A stretch of 64,000 bases of DNA. Origin: Apostichopus japonicus. Taxonomy: Eukaryota; Echinodermata; Holothuroidea; Aspidochirotida; Stichopodidae. The DNA lies in contig NC_092570.1 of the NCBI RefSeq assembly GCF_037975245.1, forward strand, positions 17,831,918 to 17,895,917. Direction: 5' to 3'. Both the position numbers and the translations under genes were made by a program. A model generated the notes under the pieces. It was not told the origin of the DNA and did not search any database. It saw nothing but the letters and a program-made list of their open reading frames with translations. Shown in pieces: positions 1-14,300 of the stretch. The stretch's first letter is position 1; each line of letters opens with the position of its first letter.

Positions 1-348
1 ATCTTACCGAGAGATTCATGTGTTTGACCTTTACAGTGGGATAATGTACTTTGTAAGCATTCAGAATTAAAGGTTAGATTTGGAAGGGCTGTAAGTCAGT
101 GGGGGCACAGTGCTGAAAAGTTACCAAGTTTTGTAGGCTTAGGAGAGTAGAGCACATTCATGTTGGATGGAAACAGGCATTACAGTATCCTTTTTGAAAA
201 TTACCCAAACTAGTCACATTTTGGAGTTAATCTTAAAAATTTGTTTCTGGTTACTTTACTCCTCTTTTACTCAATTTATCCATCAGTAAACTACAACAAT
301 TGGTAACATTACGCCTCCCATTGACCCCCTTGGGGGAAACGGCCGTTC

Positions 349-430
349 CTGCCGTCTGCTCCTCCCGTCGGTTCCTCCCGTGGGTTCCTCCCGTCTGTTC
401 CACCCGTCTGTTCCTCCTGTCTGTTCCTCC
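349..430 (+). repeat. 13-bp minisatellite
   Basis: About six copies of CCTCCCGTCTGTT with point differences. It lies in the 5'-most non-exonic stretch of the window. Confidence 0.9.
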
Positions 431-617
431 TTAAGCTACCATTCTTACCACTCATGTTAAATAGTCCTACTAACGTGACTTCTAGCTAAGATCTTCATCT
501 GCTCAAATCTTGTTAGTTCTAGCATTCTACGTGAAGTTTATAGGACAGTATCATGTGGTTAGGTGAGATCAAGGGACACTCCCCACTTTATCTTCCTTCT
601 AAGAGAGGCATACCGGT

Positions 618-925
618 GCTGTGGCTGAGAGAATAAAGGCAGTGGCATTCAAAGCGATGAGGCTTAGCAATCGGGAGGTTCCGGGTTTGATACCCGGCCG
701 GGTCATAGTGAGGTGGGTTTTTCATCCAAGAGTAATCTATGCTTTTCCCACCTGAAATGACTTTCTAACTTGAAAAGATTCCAAATTTGAGTTAAAATGT
801 TGAATTGGAAGCCACCCGACATGTAAGTTGTAATCCATTAGCCCTTGCGGGTTTCTCCCACATTCGTGGTCGCTTAAGCGCCGTGAAAATAACTGCTGGT
901 TATTATAATATTATCTTTATAAAAG
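618..925 (+). mobile_element. tRNA-derived SINE (probable)
   Basis: An A-box-like GTGGCTGAGAGAATAAAGGC at 621 and a B-box-like GGGTTTGATACCC at 683, inside a T-arm-like hairpin, have tRNA spacing. A non-tRNA body follows (TTTTCCCACCTGAAATGACT, then CCCTTGCGGGTTTCTCCCAC). The right end is uncertain. It is not a functional tRNA, because acceptor-stem pairing is missing. Confidence 0.55.
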
Positions 926-2290
926 CCAGAAGCTTCATAAGACGATTGAATGCTACATGCTGCTACAAAATACGAGGCCTTTCCAATCCATTTCTTTCAA
1001 AACTGCACTGTGAAGGACATACAGACATATCCCGTCCTAATCAAACTGACTGAAGCTGAAGATTTCTAAGAGCTCCTTCGTGGTAGATTGTGTAGTAACT
1101 AAACATTAAAGAAGATATTTAATATTTACTTTGATGAACCGGGGGCAAAATCTTGCAGCTATATATAAGTTGCCCTTTTCATCACTCAATGAGAGCAAAT
1201 TAAATATATTCGTCCTTTTGGTAGATCTGCACGTTACTCACGCCTAAAGCATTTTTCGTCTCATACGAACATCTGGGAAATCATCAGACTATATGATATG
1301 AGGCAGTTGAGAGGCAAGAAGTTTTGAAATATCACCATTTCAAATTTTTAGTAAAGGAGGCCCTGATGGAAATGTGATTTAGCTAATGGACCGTTGAGAT
1401 ATAATGATTTATTTCGCTACTCGCCTACATGTCTCCACTAAGTGTACTTCCCTAATCTGCCTATTAAACTTCTAACTGGTAATATTTTAGCATTTTACAT
1501 TTGAGCACATTTGGTGACATTTTGGCATTTTATCATTTCACATAACATTTTAACATTTTAGTTTTTCAGAAAATGCAGATGTTCTGTGGATACATGTTTA
1601 CAGAAAAGCTATGATATTAACATACTTTGGTTAAATATTGAGTTACCTGTAGTGGTTATGAACTTCACCCTCAAATGTATCACATCATGATACTTATTCA
1701 GTACTTGTTGAAACTTAAAATTGTGTCTTCACTGTTACATTAAATCTTCTCATGTTTGAAATGTGGCAAAGATTTAATAATTCATTTGGTTTTATGGTAT
1801 ATTTTCTTACTACAGTGATAGCAATTAGAACTTCAATATATGCATGTTATATCTACACTTTGGCTGTACATATTCTACAGTGGTACAGTATATGTTTTTC
1901 TTCCTGTTTGCAAGTGTTTCCTGGTAATTTCTAGATAATTGCAGTTTTTAACCGAGTTTGTGGTTAACACTGTCTACGTGACAACAGGAATTAGTCCAGT
2001 ACAAATCCAACCCACTGTTAACCACTCACCACTTTATGGGGGTTTGTTTACTTGAGTACTCCCACTTTAATTTGCCATAGATTTATAACTGTCTTATCTC
2101 TAAGAATTGTTGTGATAAATTAAATTGGTACACAATTGAAAAAATTCTTCAAAGAATTGATTTTATTTCATTTTCCTCATCGTAGTGTAGAATTATTACA
2201 CTAAATCCATTTCATATTTTTTTTTTCTTTTTTTGTTGTATCTTGTGGTCCATTACAAACTATTTTAATGTTGAATTCGATTTCTTTCAG

Positions 2291-2368
2291 ATGACTCCTT
2301 CACCATAATGGAGTTCCCAATTACTGATGTGGCCAAGTCACTTCAGAGCAGAATAGCATACATAGCTG
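2291..2368 (+). CDS. MCF2L: MCF2L-like exon 1 (start of Sec14 domain)
   Basis: The exon follows a pyrimidine-rich tract and TTTCTTTCAG and ends at GTAAGT. It encodes residues 1-25 plus the first base of Gly26. The peptide around ITDVAKSLQSRIAYIAG aligns with the ADIQDQLKKRFAYLSG region of vertebrate DBS. Met at 2308 is the first Met in the exon, but the frame is open back to the acceptor (DSFTI before Met). The exon is therefore more likely internal than the translation start. A promoter and true start would lie left of the window. Confidence 0.85.
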
Positions 2369-5300
2369 GTAAGTACTATTTCAGAAATCATTCTGGGAAC
2401 AACTGGTTAGCATATTTGAAATCCAGAGCGGGCAGGACATATTTTCCTCACATACTCACTTCCCTATCTCATCACTACATAAGCACCCTCACCTTATTTT
2501 CTTTAAACTGACAACATTTTTAGCTCTGTACACTCTTGTGGCAACCCCATTAAAATATTTTCTGTGATTGATCAGGAGTGGTAGATTACCCAATTTGCAA
2601 TAAATCTTGTTTCATGATATAAGTCAAACTCAGCAATACATCAAATTTAATCACTGCTCATGTTAATGGTATTTGAACAATACTTAAAAACAAACATGAT
2701 TGATGAAGCAATACGTAATATTACTTACATATATCTGTACGTGTAAGAGTGAAAAGGAGAATTAACCCACTGCCTTCCGTCTTGTATTCTATTCCCAAAT
2801 TAAAACACACTTTTACGTTAGATAACAATGACGTACATGTGCAAACGGATAATGTATACATGTGTATGGCTGGTTTATATATGATTCCATAGATTGTAAA
2901 CGTTACTCAACATGCTTAATTAACATTGATACATGTTACATCAATGCTGAAAAGCTGTTACTTGTGGAGTACTGAATGAGTGAGGATGGAAGTTGTTCAA
3001 TTAGTTATTTGGATATTTGGGAGTGGGAGTGAGGGGGGGGGGGAGAAAGATGGAGGGTGTAGGGATGGATGGGATAGGGGGATGGGAGGATTAAATTAAG
3101 CCTGATACTGTAGGAGAAGATGTAAGATGTAAATACAATGTTAACCACAAGGTGATATCTACTGTACAAGTTTTCGCTTTTCTCTCCGTATCAAATGAGG
3201 AAATTCTTTGTTTTAAATTTATATCTTTCCTTCTATACTTCATATTTGAATGTATAATCCACTGAAGGATCTAGTATAGTTAAGGTAGAACCCTAACCAA
3301 TCCACGGTAAAAAGTATACTGTAGGGTGATAAATAGTATAGAGCAAAACAAAACATTTTTTGTTAATGTTCAAATTTTACAACACACCTGTTTACTTCAA
3401 GCTCACTCATGGTAAATGCAATGAATGACAACTTTATTCATGTTTAAAAAGAAGAGAAAAAGACAAGGTGATAAAAGGCGTGGCACATACAGGAATTGAA
3501 AGCTAATTTTATCAGGATTCTTGGATTATCTTCATCAAATCAAAAAATAAATTACATCGTTTGCACTTCTCTTAATTTTCTTCCACTAAAGGGCAATGAT
3601 GTCCTTTATATACGGGCACAAAGGGACCGGCATATCCTTCATAAACGTGCCAACATTTAGTCCCAAAGCTAACATGATTTAATTTATTCATGAATGTGCT
3701 TTAGTACAGTGTAACATGTATCGTGTAGACTGCCTGTCTGTTTCAGTTAGTGTCTGCTGAATTTCAAATGCATCCAGATGCCTGCAGTGAAAGAATAATA
3801 TAAAATAACAAATCAGTTTTAGTAGCAAAGTTGATCAGTCCTACAGTGAGTATGGCATATTTAGTGACCAGACAGCTTGCTAGGTTATGGTCTATCATTT
3901 TTTTTTGGTGTTTCTTTTCTTTCCGTCTGAACATTGTAACGAAGCAAATTCGATCAGAAAGGGAGACAAATGTTACAAGAAATTCTGAACGATCAGTTAT
4001 TACTCATGAATACGCCAGTCCGGCGCCTTCTTATCACAACATGCTACTGTTATATGTGGTTATTGATTGCTTCGCCATTGGTGATACTGATGTAGATAGC
4101 TGATATTGTTATTACCACACGCTACAGTGACATCATGATTGTAGTGGGCTGTATTTCCCATTGCTCATCAGTTCCTGCAAGAAAAGTTCAAAAACAAGTC
4201 TGGTTAATTGAATATGAAGGTGGCTGGAGGGGAAAAAGAGTGAAAATGTGAAAGTTTAAATACTACATTGTGGTTTTTTCAGAGTCTTGCGTGTGTCTGT
4301 GTTTGTGTGTACAGCTGGCTAAAATAAAATCATTTCCACTCTGCTCTAAATTAACGTCTGTCAGTCAATCTGTTCGGTAGCAATTTAGAGGTTTGATTTT
4401 AAATAGAAAATCGTCAGTTTCACCATAAACTGTCCATCGTCATGGTCTTCACCTGTTCAGTGCATTCTGTTGTGTCATCTCTGTTAGTGAATTTCCCGGG
4501 ACAGAAAAGGCACCGTCATGGTGATACTGTCAAAGTCTATGGGGGGATTTTGTCGAGTAACAAAATCACAGGTAGGAAATTTCACTGTAATAACAATGAT
4601 TGTTCTTTAATTCGTTAGGTAAATATTGTACTTTGTCACCATTTAAGCTGAGTCAAATCCCTACCTCCTACCAAACACACAGAAACTGCTGTGAAGGAAA
4701 AACAATTAGTTTGCATGTTTTACTATCTTTCTCATTGTTGTTTGTGAAACTAAAATAACAAAAAGTCAAGATCTTTTTAATTATTTCAAGCTTTTTATAA
4801 ATTCTGTAGAGCAGTAGTAGTAATTTTATGGAAGAATTTTGACATTTTTAAAGTCGGGATGAGGTGGGAGATGGGGGGGGCGGGGATGGTTGGTCGGGAT
4901 AGCGACAACAATCAGTAGAGAAAGATAGCCTTTACTTCTTTCAACAAATTTACAGCATTAAAAATAAAGTTATTTAATTGCTTTCCTTTAGACATAGAAT
5001 ATGTAATGATATAAGAGATACTGTACAACTTGCATTAGATTTCCTATTGTCTGTTTGTATACAAATATGATGGATATAATGTACATGTATATTAAATTAT
5101 CTTCAGAATTAACACTTGTCTTGTGTTACACAACAGTACCCTCACATTGGAGTGTTATTCAGCTTATGAATATTCATTTGTTTTGCTTTGCTTTGCTTCT
5201 AGTATCTCTATAGTCTCTCCAGTTTCAAAGGTGGATATCTGTGATCGGATGTAATTTCTTGACAGTTATACATCTAAGGTGACCTCTGAATGTACCCCCA

Positions 5301-8300
5301 CCCACCTTTGCTCCCTTCTCCCTTTTCCCAAATTCCCTTGTTTATACCTAGAGCTGCTAACTTTTGGACCCTGTACTGTATTGAGTGCCACTAATTAATT
5401 ACACTGTTTTCAGTCATGCATTTCTGTGTGGAATTCGTTGGGTTGTTGACTCTACAGTGAGTACCAAGTAATAGTAAAATGTAATGCAAAAGTGACAAAG
5501 TGCTACACAAATTATATAAACATATATATATAATGTTTTTATGCATAATTTGAAGCTTACACTCTTTTTCAGCATTATCCCTAAAACTGCTATACAATTG
5601 TGAACAGCAGACTTATTGCACTGCTTTTGTACACTTAACTAAGTTATAAGATGTTCGCTAGAGAATAGTTGGTTTGTGTTTGTTGGTAGCATGACATTAC
5701 CATCTCAAATTATAAGTGTAAACTGTGTCTAATGATAACTTGATGCTTATAAATTTAGTATGTATGTATGTATATATAGATCCTCCTGCAAAGAGGAACT
5801 CGCGAAGAAGCCTCATTGGCTTATCAAAGCCGCAAGCTGACCGAAGCCAGTCCCTTACATTCATATTTATGCTAATGTATGATATAGTATGCTAATGATC
5901 ATGTATACGTTGATCACATGATTCGTTACAGTATTTGCTTTATATTGTGTGCTGTTCTAATTATTATCATTTATACAGTAAATCTTAGTTACTGTGAGCT
6001 AGGCCAGCTGGGTAAATAATAGTCATTTCTCTTGAAAGAATTAAATTAAAATGCAGGCATAGTCTATACTATTCTTACAGTTTTCAGCAGTCAAGTACTT
6101 GTGTTCAGTATGGCTATCAGAAGGAAATTTATGACTTTTAAATTTGAGTAATTCCTGGAGAGGATATTGTAATTATTTGGATTATTTGTGCATAAATTTC
6201 CTACAAGATAGAGGCAGATTGCATTATTTGTGCCCCAGGTATAGTATACAGTAAGTATCAGTACTCGGTATAATCTATAGTACAGGAACATGCAGAGAAA
6301 GGATAGGTCATGTTAGGGTACAACAGGTACACTAGGGGGATATTTGGTACGACAGGTACGCTAGGGGGATGTTTGTTACGACAGGTACACTAGGGGGATA
6401 TTTGGTACAACAGGTACATTAGGGGGATATTGGGCACAACCGGTACACTAGGAGGATATTTGGTACGTCAGGTACCCTAGGGGGATATTTCGTACAACAG
6501 GTACACTATGGGGATGTTTGGTACGACAGGTACACTAGGGGAATGTTTGGTACAACAGGTACACTAGGGGGATATTTTGTACAACAGGTACACTTGGGGG
6601 TATTTGGCACAACAGGTACACTAGGGGGATATTTGGTATAACAGGTACACTAGGGGGATATTTGGTTTTACAGGTACACGGGGGGTGTTTGGTACTTAGC
6701 GGTACACTAGGGGGATATTTGGAAGTTGCTACCTCATACATTACTATATATTCAAACATCTACGGTAACTCACACATGTTTAGCATAGATCTACAGTATC
6801 TATGCAATGCTTATACTGTACTAAGGTCAAAGAACTCAGTTTTTCTCTTTGAATAATCGGAAGTTATAATAGGACTGATCTGATGTCAGGATTAACCGAT
6901 AATTTAGGCTCCTAGCTAATTTTGCTCCATGTTTTATCTTTGACAAGGAGCGGAACGCTCAGCTATTCAATGCATACTTCGGAGCCTTTTTTTCTTTGAG
7001 GCCTAAAGAAATGCAAACTGTGCTTCAAAAATATCTCCTTGCTAAATTCAAGTTCTGACTTCCATACATCAGTTACTATATTGATATGGATGTAATTGTC
7101 TGTTCTTAAAATATCTACTGGCAGAAAAGTGCCTTTTATAATCTACTGCCAAACATCAAAATCCAGGTGCATAATTTAGCCAGTTAATATCCTAAATTTC
7201 GAGGCCTGCATTTTATTTCATAGAAAATGATCATTTTATCCTCCTGGATTTGTAATCAATTAGTGAATTGAGATATAATTACAACTTACTGAAATGACCA
7301 CAGGAGACTGTACAGGTCTTAGCATCACTGGAACAGCACTGAGTATTAAATATGTGTTATCTGTTTACTCAACCTTCCCTTCCAACTCCTTCATCCCATT
7401 TTCCTATCTTGAGTTTATTTTTAATTGGATTTTAAGTGCTTCTAAAATGCCCTTCACTGAAGCATTAAAAATAGACTGTGAGCCGTCTTCATGCATATAT
7501 ATGTCTATAGGACAAGTGATTCTAGATTAGATCATCATAGACCCATACTTTGATTGCAATAGTGCCTAGCCAAGTCTAGCCTAGCCTTCTTTGTCATATA
7601 AGTCTTTACAATGTTTAGTTGCTATGATTGTCAATGACAGTCTGACAAACTACAGGCTAATCATGCCTTTTTTAACAGCGCAAAAAGAAAAGAAAAAAGA
7701 AAAGAAAAGCAAAAATATTGCACATTTTTAGGGCACAAATAACTTGTATTGTGTGAATCAGGTGAGAATTTAGGAATGTGAATATTCATTAGCTGAGGCA
7801 ACTAGTAAAGTTACTTAACATTGTATTATTTGCACCCCATAATGCTGATTAAAGTATACATGTATGCTCTCATTGTAGAGTAACATGTTCCTCTCTGTAA
7901 CCAGCAGAATGAACCACCTGTTAATTGAACTTGTTACTGTATTTGCAGTAGGAATCAATTACCGTCTCAATAGCAAGCCATTTTGTTTTTTGTTATGTTG
8001 TGGTTATTATGTCTTTGACTTTGGACAATTTTTGTCTTCAAATTTAATCAATTGCTTCCTTTTCAGTGACCGTTATCATTACCAAAGTTAGTGGTTAAAT
8101 ATTCCTGGTGACTTCATACAATTACTGTCTGGCTTCTAGCAGGTCTTAATTTGATTATGGACCGTCAGTTAGATCATGATGTCTTTAGGGAGGTCAATAA
8201 GTGACCTGGTTTGGACAGTTTCCAGAAACTGATTAAAATTTCATATTAATCCTACATACAATACTCTATTCGTTGACCCACGGAATAGCTGCTCAGGTAA

Positions 8301-11300
8301 AAGAGACTTAGTGGCTTATTGTAAAGAGTGTCATGTCCAGACGAACAATTCAGTGATACAGTTTGTTATTAAAGATTCATCATCTTTAACTGTGTTGTGA
8401 ACCAACCTGCACAATCTACAAGTCCAATAAGAGGTTCTGTATCAGTTAACCATGCATTCCAGTACCCACCCCCATACACATCTACTGTACCCACATGAAA
8501 CAATTAACCAATGATTCATATATCAAAACAGTCTACCAATTTGTCAATTAAATACACGCAATGGAAGAACTCACCCATGGATATCAATAAGTGATTATAT
8601 CTTCTCTGTGTCCAAAGACAGTATTTTGTTCCGTGTATGGACAGCATGCATACATGTATATTATGAATCGTTCTGTGATCAAGGATAGCTCAGTGACAAA
8701 GTTTATTGATTCGTTAAGCTGGGAATTTAGAGATTTTGTGTTTTACATGTGTGAGATTAAAATATATACAGCTGCATAGAAGATTATCCACTGTTTTTGT
8801 GTTCTGGAAATACTGTTTAATATATGGTCAATTCCACGGTGACTCGCGTGACATTTTTACTAAAATTCCTCTCTATTTGATATCATTAAACAAATAAAGA
8901 AATTACCTGGGAGAAAAGCATTCATGTAGTCAATAAGGTACGCATTAATGCTTACAACAGTAGACAAAAAATATTTATACCTCAAGTATTGGGGGTGAAA
9001 TTGGCAAAAAACTAAACGTGACTCGCGTGACAGTTACTATTAGCAAAAATCAGAATGCACACACAAATGTTCGATTTCTTATGTCTTATTAAAATATTTC
9101 CAATCACTTTTTGTAATCATACCGAAGTTGAAAAACACCTCTACCTCAATTGCTATGCAACTTTGAAAAAATGTTGTAACGCATGAAACTAACGATGAAG
9201 ATGTATTGTGACTCGCGTGACAAGAAAACGTGACTCGCGTGACAAGTTCACTTTTCGGATAGTTCTAGATCAAATGCAGTAGTGAATCAAAGGTATAGAT
9301 CTTGCATAGTGAAATATAACATTCATTGGTCTAGAAAGTGTCCAAAAGGTACTTCCCTTGGGAATGTCCAGATGATATTATGTCCCCGAGTTACCTTCAT
9401 GACTGCAGACAGTAGGTAATATACTGTACGGGTAGTACAGTTGTTCAGGCAATATATCTTGTCAATTAATATTTGTAACAACATTTAGTCTGTTGAAGTC
9501 ACTCATTTGAGAGTTATAGAAGAAAGAGATCTATCAAAATGTGATTCAAATTACCATTCTCATTTGTCATATTTGAATAAACCATAAGTGTAATATTTGA
9601 GAAGATACATTCGCTCATAGGATTTTGGGAATGATTGAGCAGTTAAAACCTTAAGGTTGTCAAGTCATAGCACATGGCATTGGCAGATACAAATATAGTT
9701 GATTTTTTTGTATATTACTAAAAAATCAATGACAAGTGCTAACTTTCCAAACGTGGTGATAAAATAGGCATTATATTGCGAATAAATATTAATGATTTTA
9801 AATCCTGATATTTCAAATGAAATTATCATAATTAGTTGCATTATGTGTGCCCATATTATTCAAGTTGCCTAATTAATGGGGAATGCATATATGATATCTT
9901 TAATCAGTGATTCATTCATCAAACTATAACATCCCTGTAAATTTCACACAGTAAATAGGTAGAAACACTATCTTCATTTGACGTGACTCGCGTGACGTGA
10001 CTCGCGTGACATTCGTAAAGGGTGATTTTCTGCAAAATTTGAATATCTTCTGAAAAGGAAAATTCAGTAATCCTTTTGGTATCTATGTGAAGACGTGATA
10101 TTCATTATTTGAAGTAAAACTTTTGTGCAGGCAAGGAGAAAAAACCAAAAACAGTAAATTTTGTGACTCACGTGGCAGTAAATCGAGGGTGTTTACTGTT
10201 TTCAATTTACCACTGTTGTCTAATGCCTTGATGTCAAAATAAAATTGAAGCTATAAAGTGAGCACTATGCTATAGCAAATATAATTAGTCCAACACACAG
10301 TTAATAGGTAGAAACACTATCTTGAATTGACGTGACTCGCGTGACGTGACTCGCGTGACATTCGTAAAGGGTGATTTTCCGCAAAATTTGAATATCTTCT
10401 GGAAAGGAAAATTCAGTAATCCTTTTGGTATCTATGTGAAGACTTGATATTCATTATTTGGAGTAAAACTATTGTGCAGGCAAGGAGAAAAAAAACAAAA
10501 ACAGTAAATTTTGTGACTCGCGTGACAGTAAATTGAGGGTGTTTTCAATTCACCACTATTGTCTAATGCCTTGATGTAGAAAAAAAATTGAAGCTATTAA
10601 GTGAGCACTATGCTATAGCAAATATAATTAGTCCAAAACACTGATGATACCTATGATTAATATGTACAAATCTGCACAAAATGAAATTTCACTGAATTTT
10701 TCATAATTTAGTTACTACGGGAACCATTTGTTATTACCGACCCCATAATCAAACAAATGATGTTTCAGGGGTGAAAAAATTATTTTTAGTAACTACAAGT
10801 ATTCTATTTATTGGAAACTTATACAATTTTAATGTACAATGATTTTAAATTTTTTGGTATGATGTTGACCTTATCATGGAATTGACCATATATCTACACA
10901 GTGTGTATCTGTGCATCTCATACAAGGTTTCACAGACATGGGGTGTTATTGATTTTGTGATTTACCGATACACATTCTTGTGAAAGAGCTGCTTCTTATA
11001 AAGTAACGTGTACGCCTTCTTTTTATTAATGTGACAGTAAGTCTGTAGCTCTGCATATATTGTTGTAACATGAGTGGCTCTGCTGTTTAAGCATATAAGA
11101 TAGTAACTATAGATGTATCTTAGCTTTGACTGCACCTGTTATGTATTAGAAGCAGTAAATCAAACATAAGTTTAATAACGCTGAATTGATTTTTGTCATG
11201 TTTTCTTCGAAAAGTAATATTTCAAAGATGATTGAGAGCAGTGACATGTCAGTCGATAATAAGAAACAAACTTTTACTTTAACTTGATACTTCAAATCCA

Positions 11301-14300
11301 TCTCCTTCAATCTAATTGCTTATGTCTCTCAGTTCCTGTGCATCATTTAAGATCATCAACAGTGCAAAAAAAAAATGGCTTCCATTCGTAATTCGTCATT
11401 TTGTAGTCAAGTCTATGATTTTAGCTATATAGCGAATTGAGAGTTTAAATATATCTACAACTCACAATCTAAAAGGACAGAAGGCTGATTTTGCGGAAAG
11501 TTGCAGCTATTCCTAAAGGAGTAATTCCCTCCTGCACAGATATTTTAATTACTCTCTTGCACACAGGAAATGACTGCTTCATCCTCCCACCTCTCAGGTG
11601 GAAACAAATTTTTAGAAATAAGACAGGTCAACACATTGTAGACTTCACAATCTGAGATCACAACATCATGGCTCTTGCAGAGCACATGCATGCGATGGAT
11701 GTTTGCATTCAGTTTAGAAAAATGAGAGAAAAATGAGAGGCAGGCTGGCTTCTGTTATTGTCATTTGTAGAAGTCAGTCCATACACTTAGTGAGTCCATG
11801 CACAGTGGTCTGTACTCATATTGACCCTAATGGGTTTGTACTTGTACTGGAAGCATTTTGGAGTCTGGTATGGATACCAGTACAAGATGAAGTCGTACTC
11901 ATACTTGTGTACTTGTGTACTCACACTTCTAAACAGAGAAGTACCACTTGTACCACTTTGTGTAAGTCTGTTTGTAACATTGTACTAAAACATATTGACC
12001 CTAATGGCTTTGTACTCGAAGCATTTGGAGTCTGTTATGGCATTGGATACCAGTACAAGATTAAATAGTACTCTTACTTGTGTGTGCTTACAGCCTTGTA
12101 CTCACACTCCTTTACAGAGAAGAAACACTTGTACTTGTACTCAAGCTATTGAACAATTCTGTTTGTAAAATTGTACTGAAACAGAGGTACTGTTTATTTT
12201 TATTAAACTATGTCAGTGTGACCAGATCTAGTGACAAAAACATAGTAAAAGTAGGCAGATTAATGTATGTATATCTAATACGAGTCTGTTCATTATTCAT
12301 AATTAATTACATATATACAGGATCATGGGTATGTTACACTACACATTCACATTTTTGAATTATTATTATTAATATTATTATTATTTTTTATTGAGCTGGA
12401 GAATTAAGAAAAAAGAGTCACACTGTCCAGATGTTCGGGTAATCTAACTGCCCTGTGGCCTAACCTATTTTAGTCATCTCGACACAGCTTAATATTCTAC
12501 ATGCTTGATATAGTCACACAGTAAACCCAATACGCAAACAAACGCCCACCGAACAATCATTTCAAGGACTTTTTACTCACAAGAGAAAGATTAATTCAGA
12601 TATCACACTCCTACACAGATATGTTTAAAATAAATTCATCCCAGGCGAGATAGATAAGCACAGTTATTATGACAACATGATACGGAATGCGTGATAAAAC
12701 GCATTAACAACACTGTTACATCACATATGGATTAATAATTATACAACTATACGAAATTCGGATTTTGAATCGGGCAAGTCAGGTGCGTAACAACTTTACA
12801 TCAAAAGACACAGAAAGAAATTCATATATTATCTCCTGGCATTAGATAAATTGATTGATAGATGGTGACAAAGATGGTTACACTTGTAAAGTTAGTATTA
12901 AATAACACAGAATATTAACGAGAATATTATGCTTAAACAGATTGCAATGGTCAACAGATCTTTGATAGTTTTTAGTACATCTTAGGTAGATGAACACAAA
13001 ATATTAAATTATGTCTCAATGAATCACTGAGCTCTCACAAATTGTTGGTAAAGATGACTGTGCAACATCAAGTGCGTACTTTCACAATTTGTCACAGGGT
13101 TAAATTTCACAAAAAAATAAGATATTTTATTAATCAGTTTGATACTTTCCCAAGATCATATCTTTCCTTGAAATCATCCAAATACCAATCAAGAAATTTG
13201 CACTTAAATTGCGCACCGTCAGTTGGGACATTTAGTCTCTCAAAATGAAATGCAATGACTGCAATTATATGCCTTTACTGTTTAATATAGGTGATCAACT
13301 ATCAGAACAGCAAAAACACTTACTGGTCCGGTGTATTTATGAGTAATGCTATAAATACTTAACTGTCTCCAATCAACATAAATGCAATTTCTGTGATCTA
13401 GCTATTAAACCTCCAACAGTTGGTTATATTTTAGCACCTCACCCACAATGACCCCAGACTTCCGGGTCACTGTTCACTTCCTCATCAATCTGCCATGATC
13501 TCATAGCTTTCTTTAATTATCAAGCAAAATGGTTTCATGTGAACATAAAGATGATCATGAGATAGAGTAAATTTTCTTTTGTCTTAAATTTTTGGATTGT
13601 CCAAAGAAACGGAAAAGTTTCACTTCAAAACAACTGCCATCATTTATAAACTAAGAACTAAAATATTTTGGGTTGCTATAGCTAGCTATTTTTTTACAAT
13701 ATATGATAAGCTAATTGTTTCAAAAAATGCCAAAAAAAAAAAGTTTCTTCTTTGAAGGATTTGTCTTTTGTATGCAAATGATAAAAATTTAAATTTAAAA
13801 AAATGAAAGAAAAACATCATAACATTTTACAGCTGAACTTTCAAGTTTAATAACCGTGGGAAAAGATGATCATAGTATACAGGTACTAAAGATGGCACTA
13901 ACACAAGCATAATACTAAGTATGCAGGACTTTAACTAATTTATTATGCTCTTAATTTCTTTTAATTGATTGTTCCATGTTGTATTTTATGTAATGTAAAT
14001 TTTTATTTTCATTGTCGTCTTATCTTAATTTATTTTATTATTGTTATTTTTATTATTTTATATGTTTATATTTTTTCATTTCACTATTTGATATTTTACT
14101 TCAGGGCCTCGGGGAAGATTAGCTTTACGCTAACCGAGTTACCCTTTAATGTTAAATAATAATAATAATATGCAAATGATCAAAATTTAAATTTAAAAAA
14201 AATAAATAAGGAGAAGATCCTGCAACTTTTCAAAGTCTACCTGTGAGAGCCTCTTCGCAAACCTTAAACTATTTCATACCAAAAGGAAACGAAAATCTTT

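Larger units (their letters stand above)
1..2290. other. Upstream intron (presumed) of the MCF2L-like gene
   Basis: No convincing exon was found here. Apart from the 13-bp repeat and the SINE it looks like unique AT-rich DNA. Because exon 1 starts with an acceptor, this is most likely intron. Confidence 0.6.

Noticed and set aside
6535-6759. Pro-rich minus-strand open frame
   Set aside because: It is a translation of the 29-bp minisatellite.
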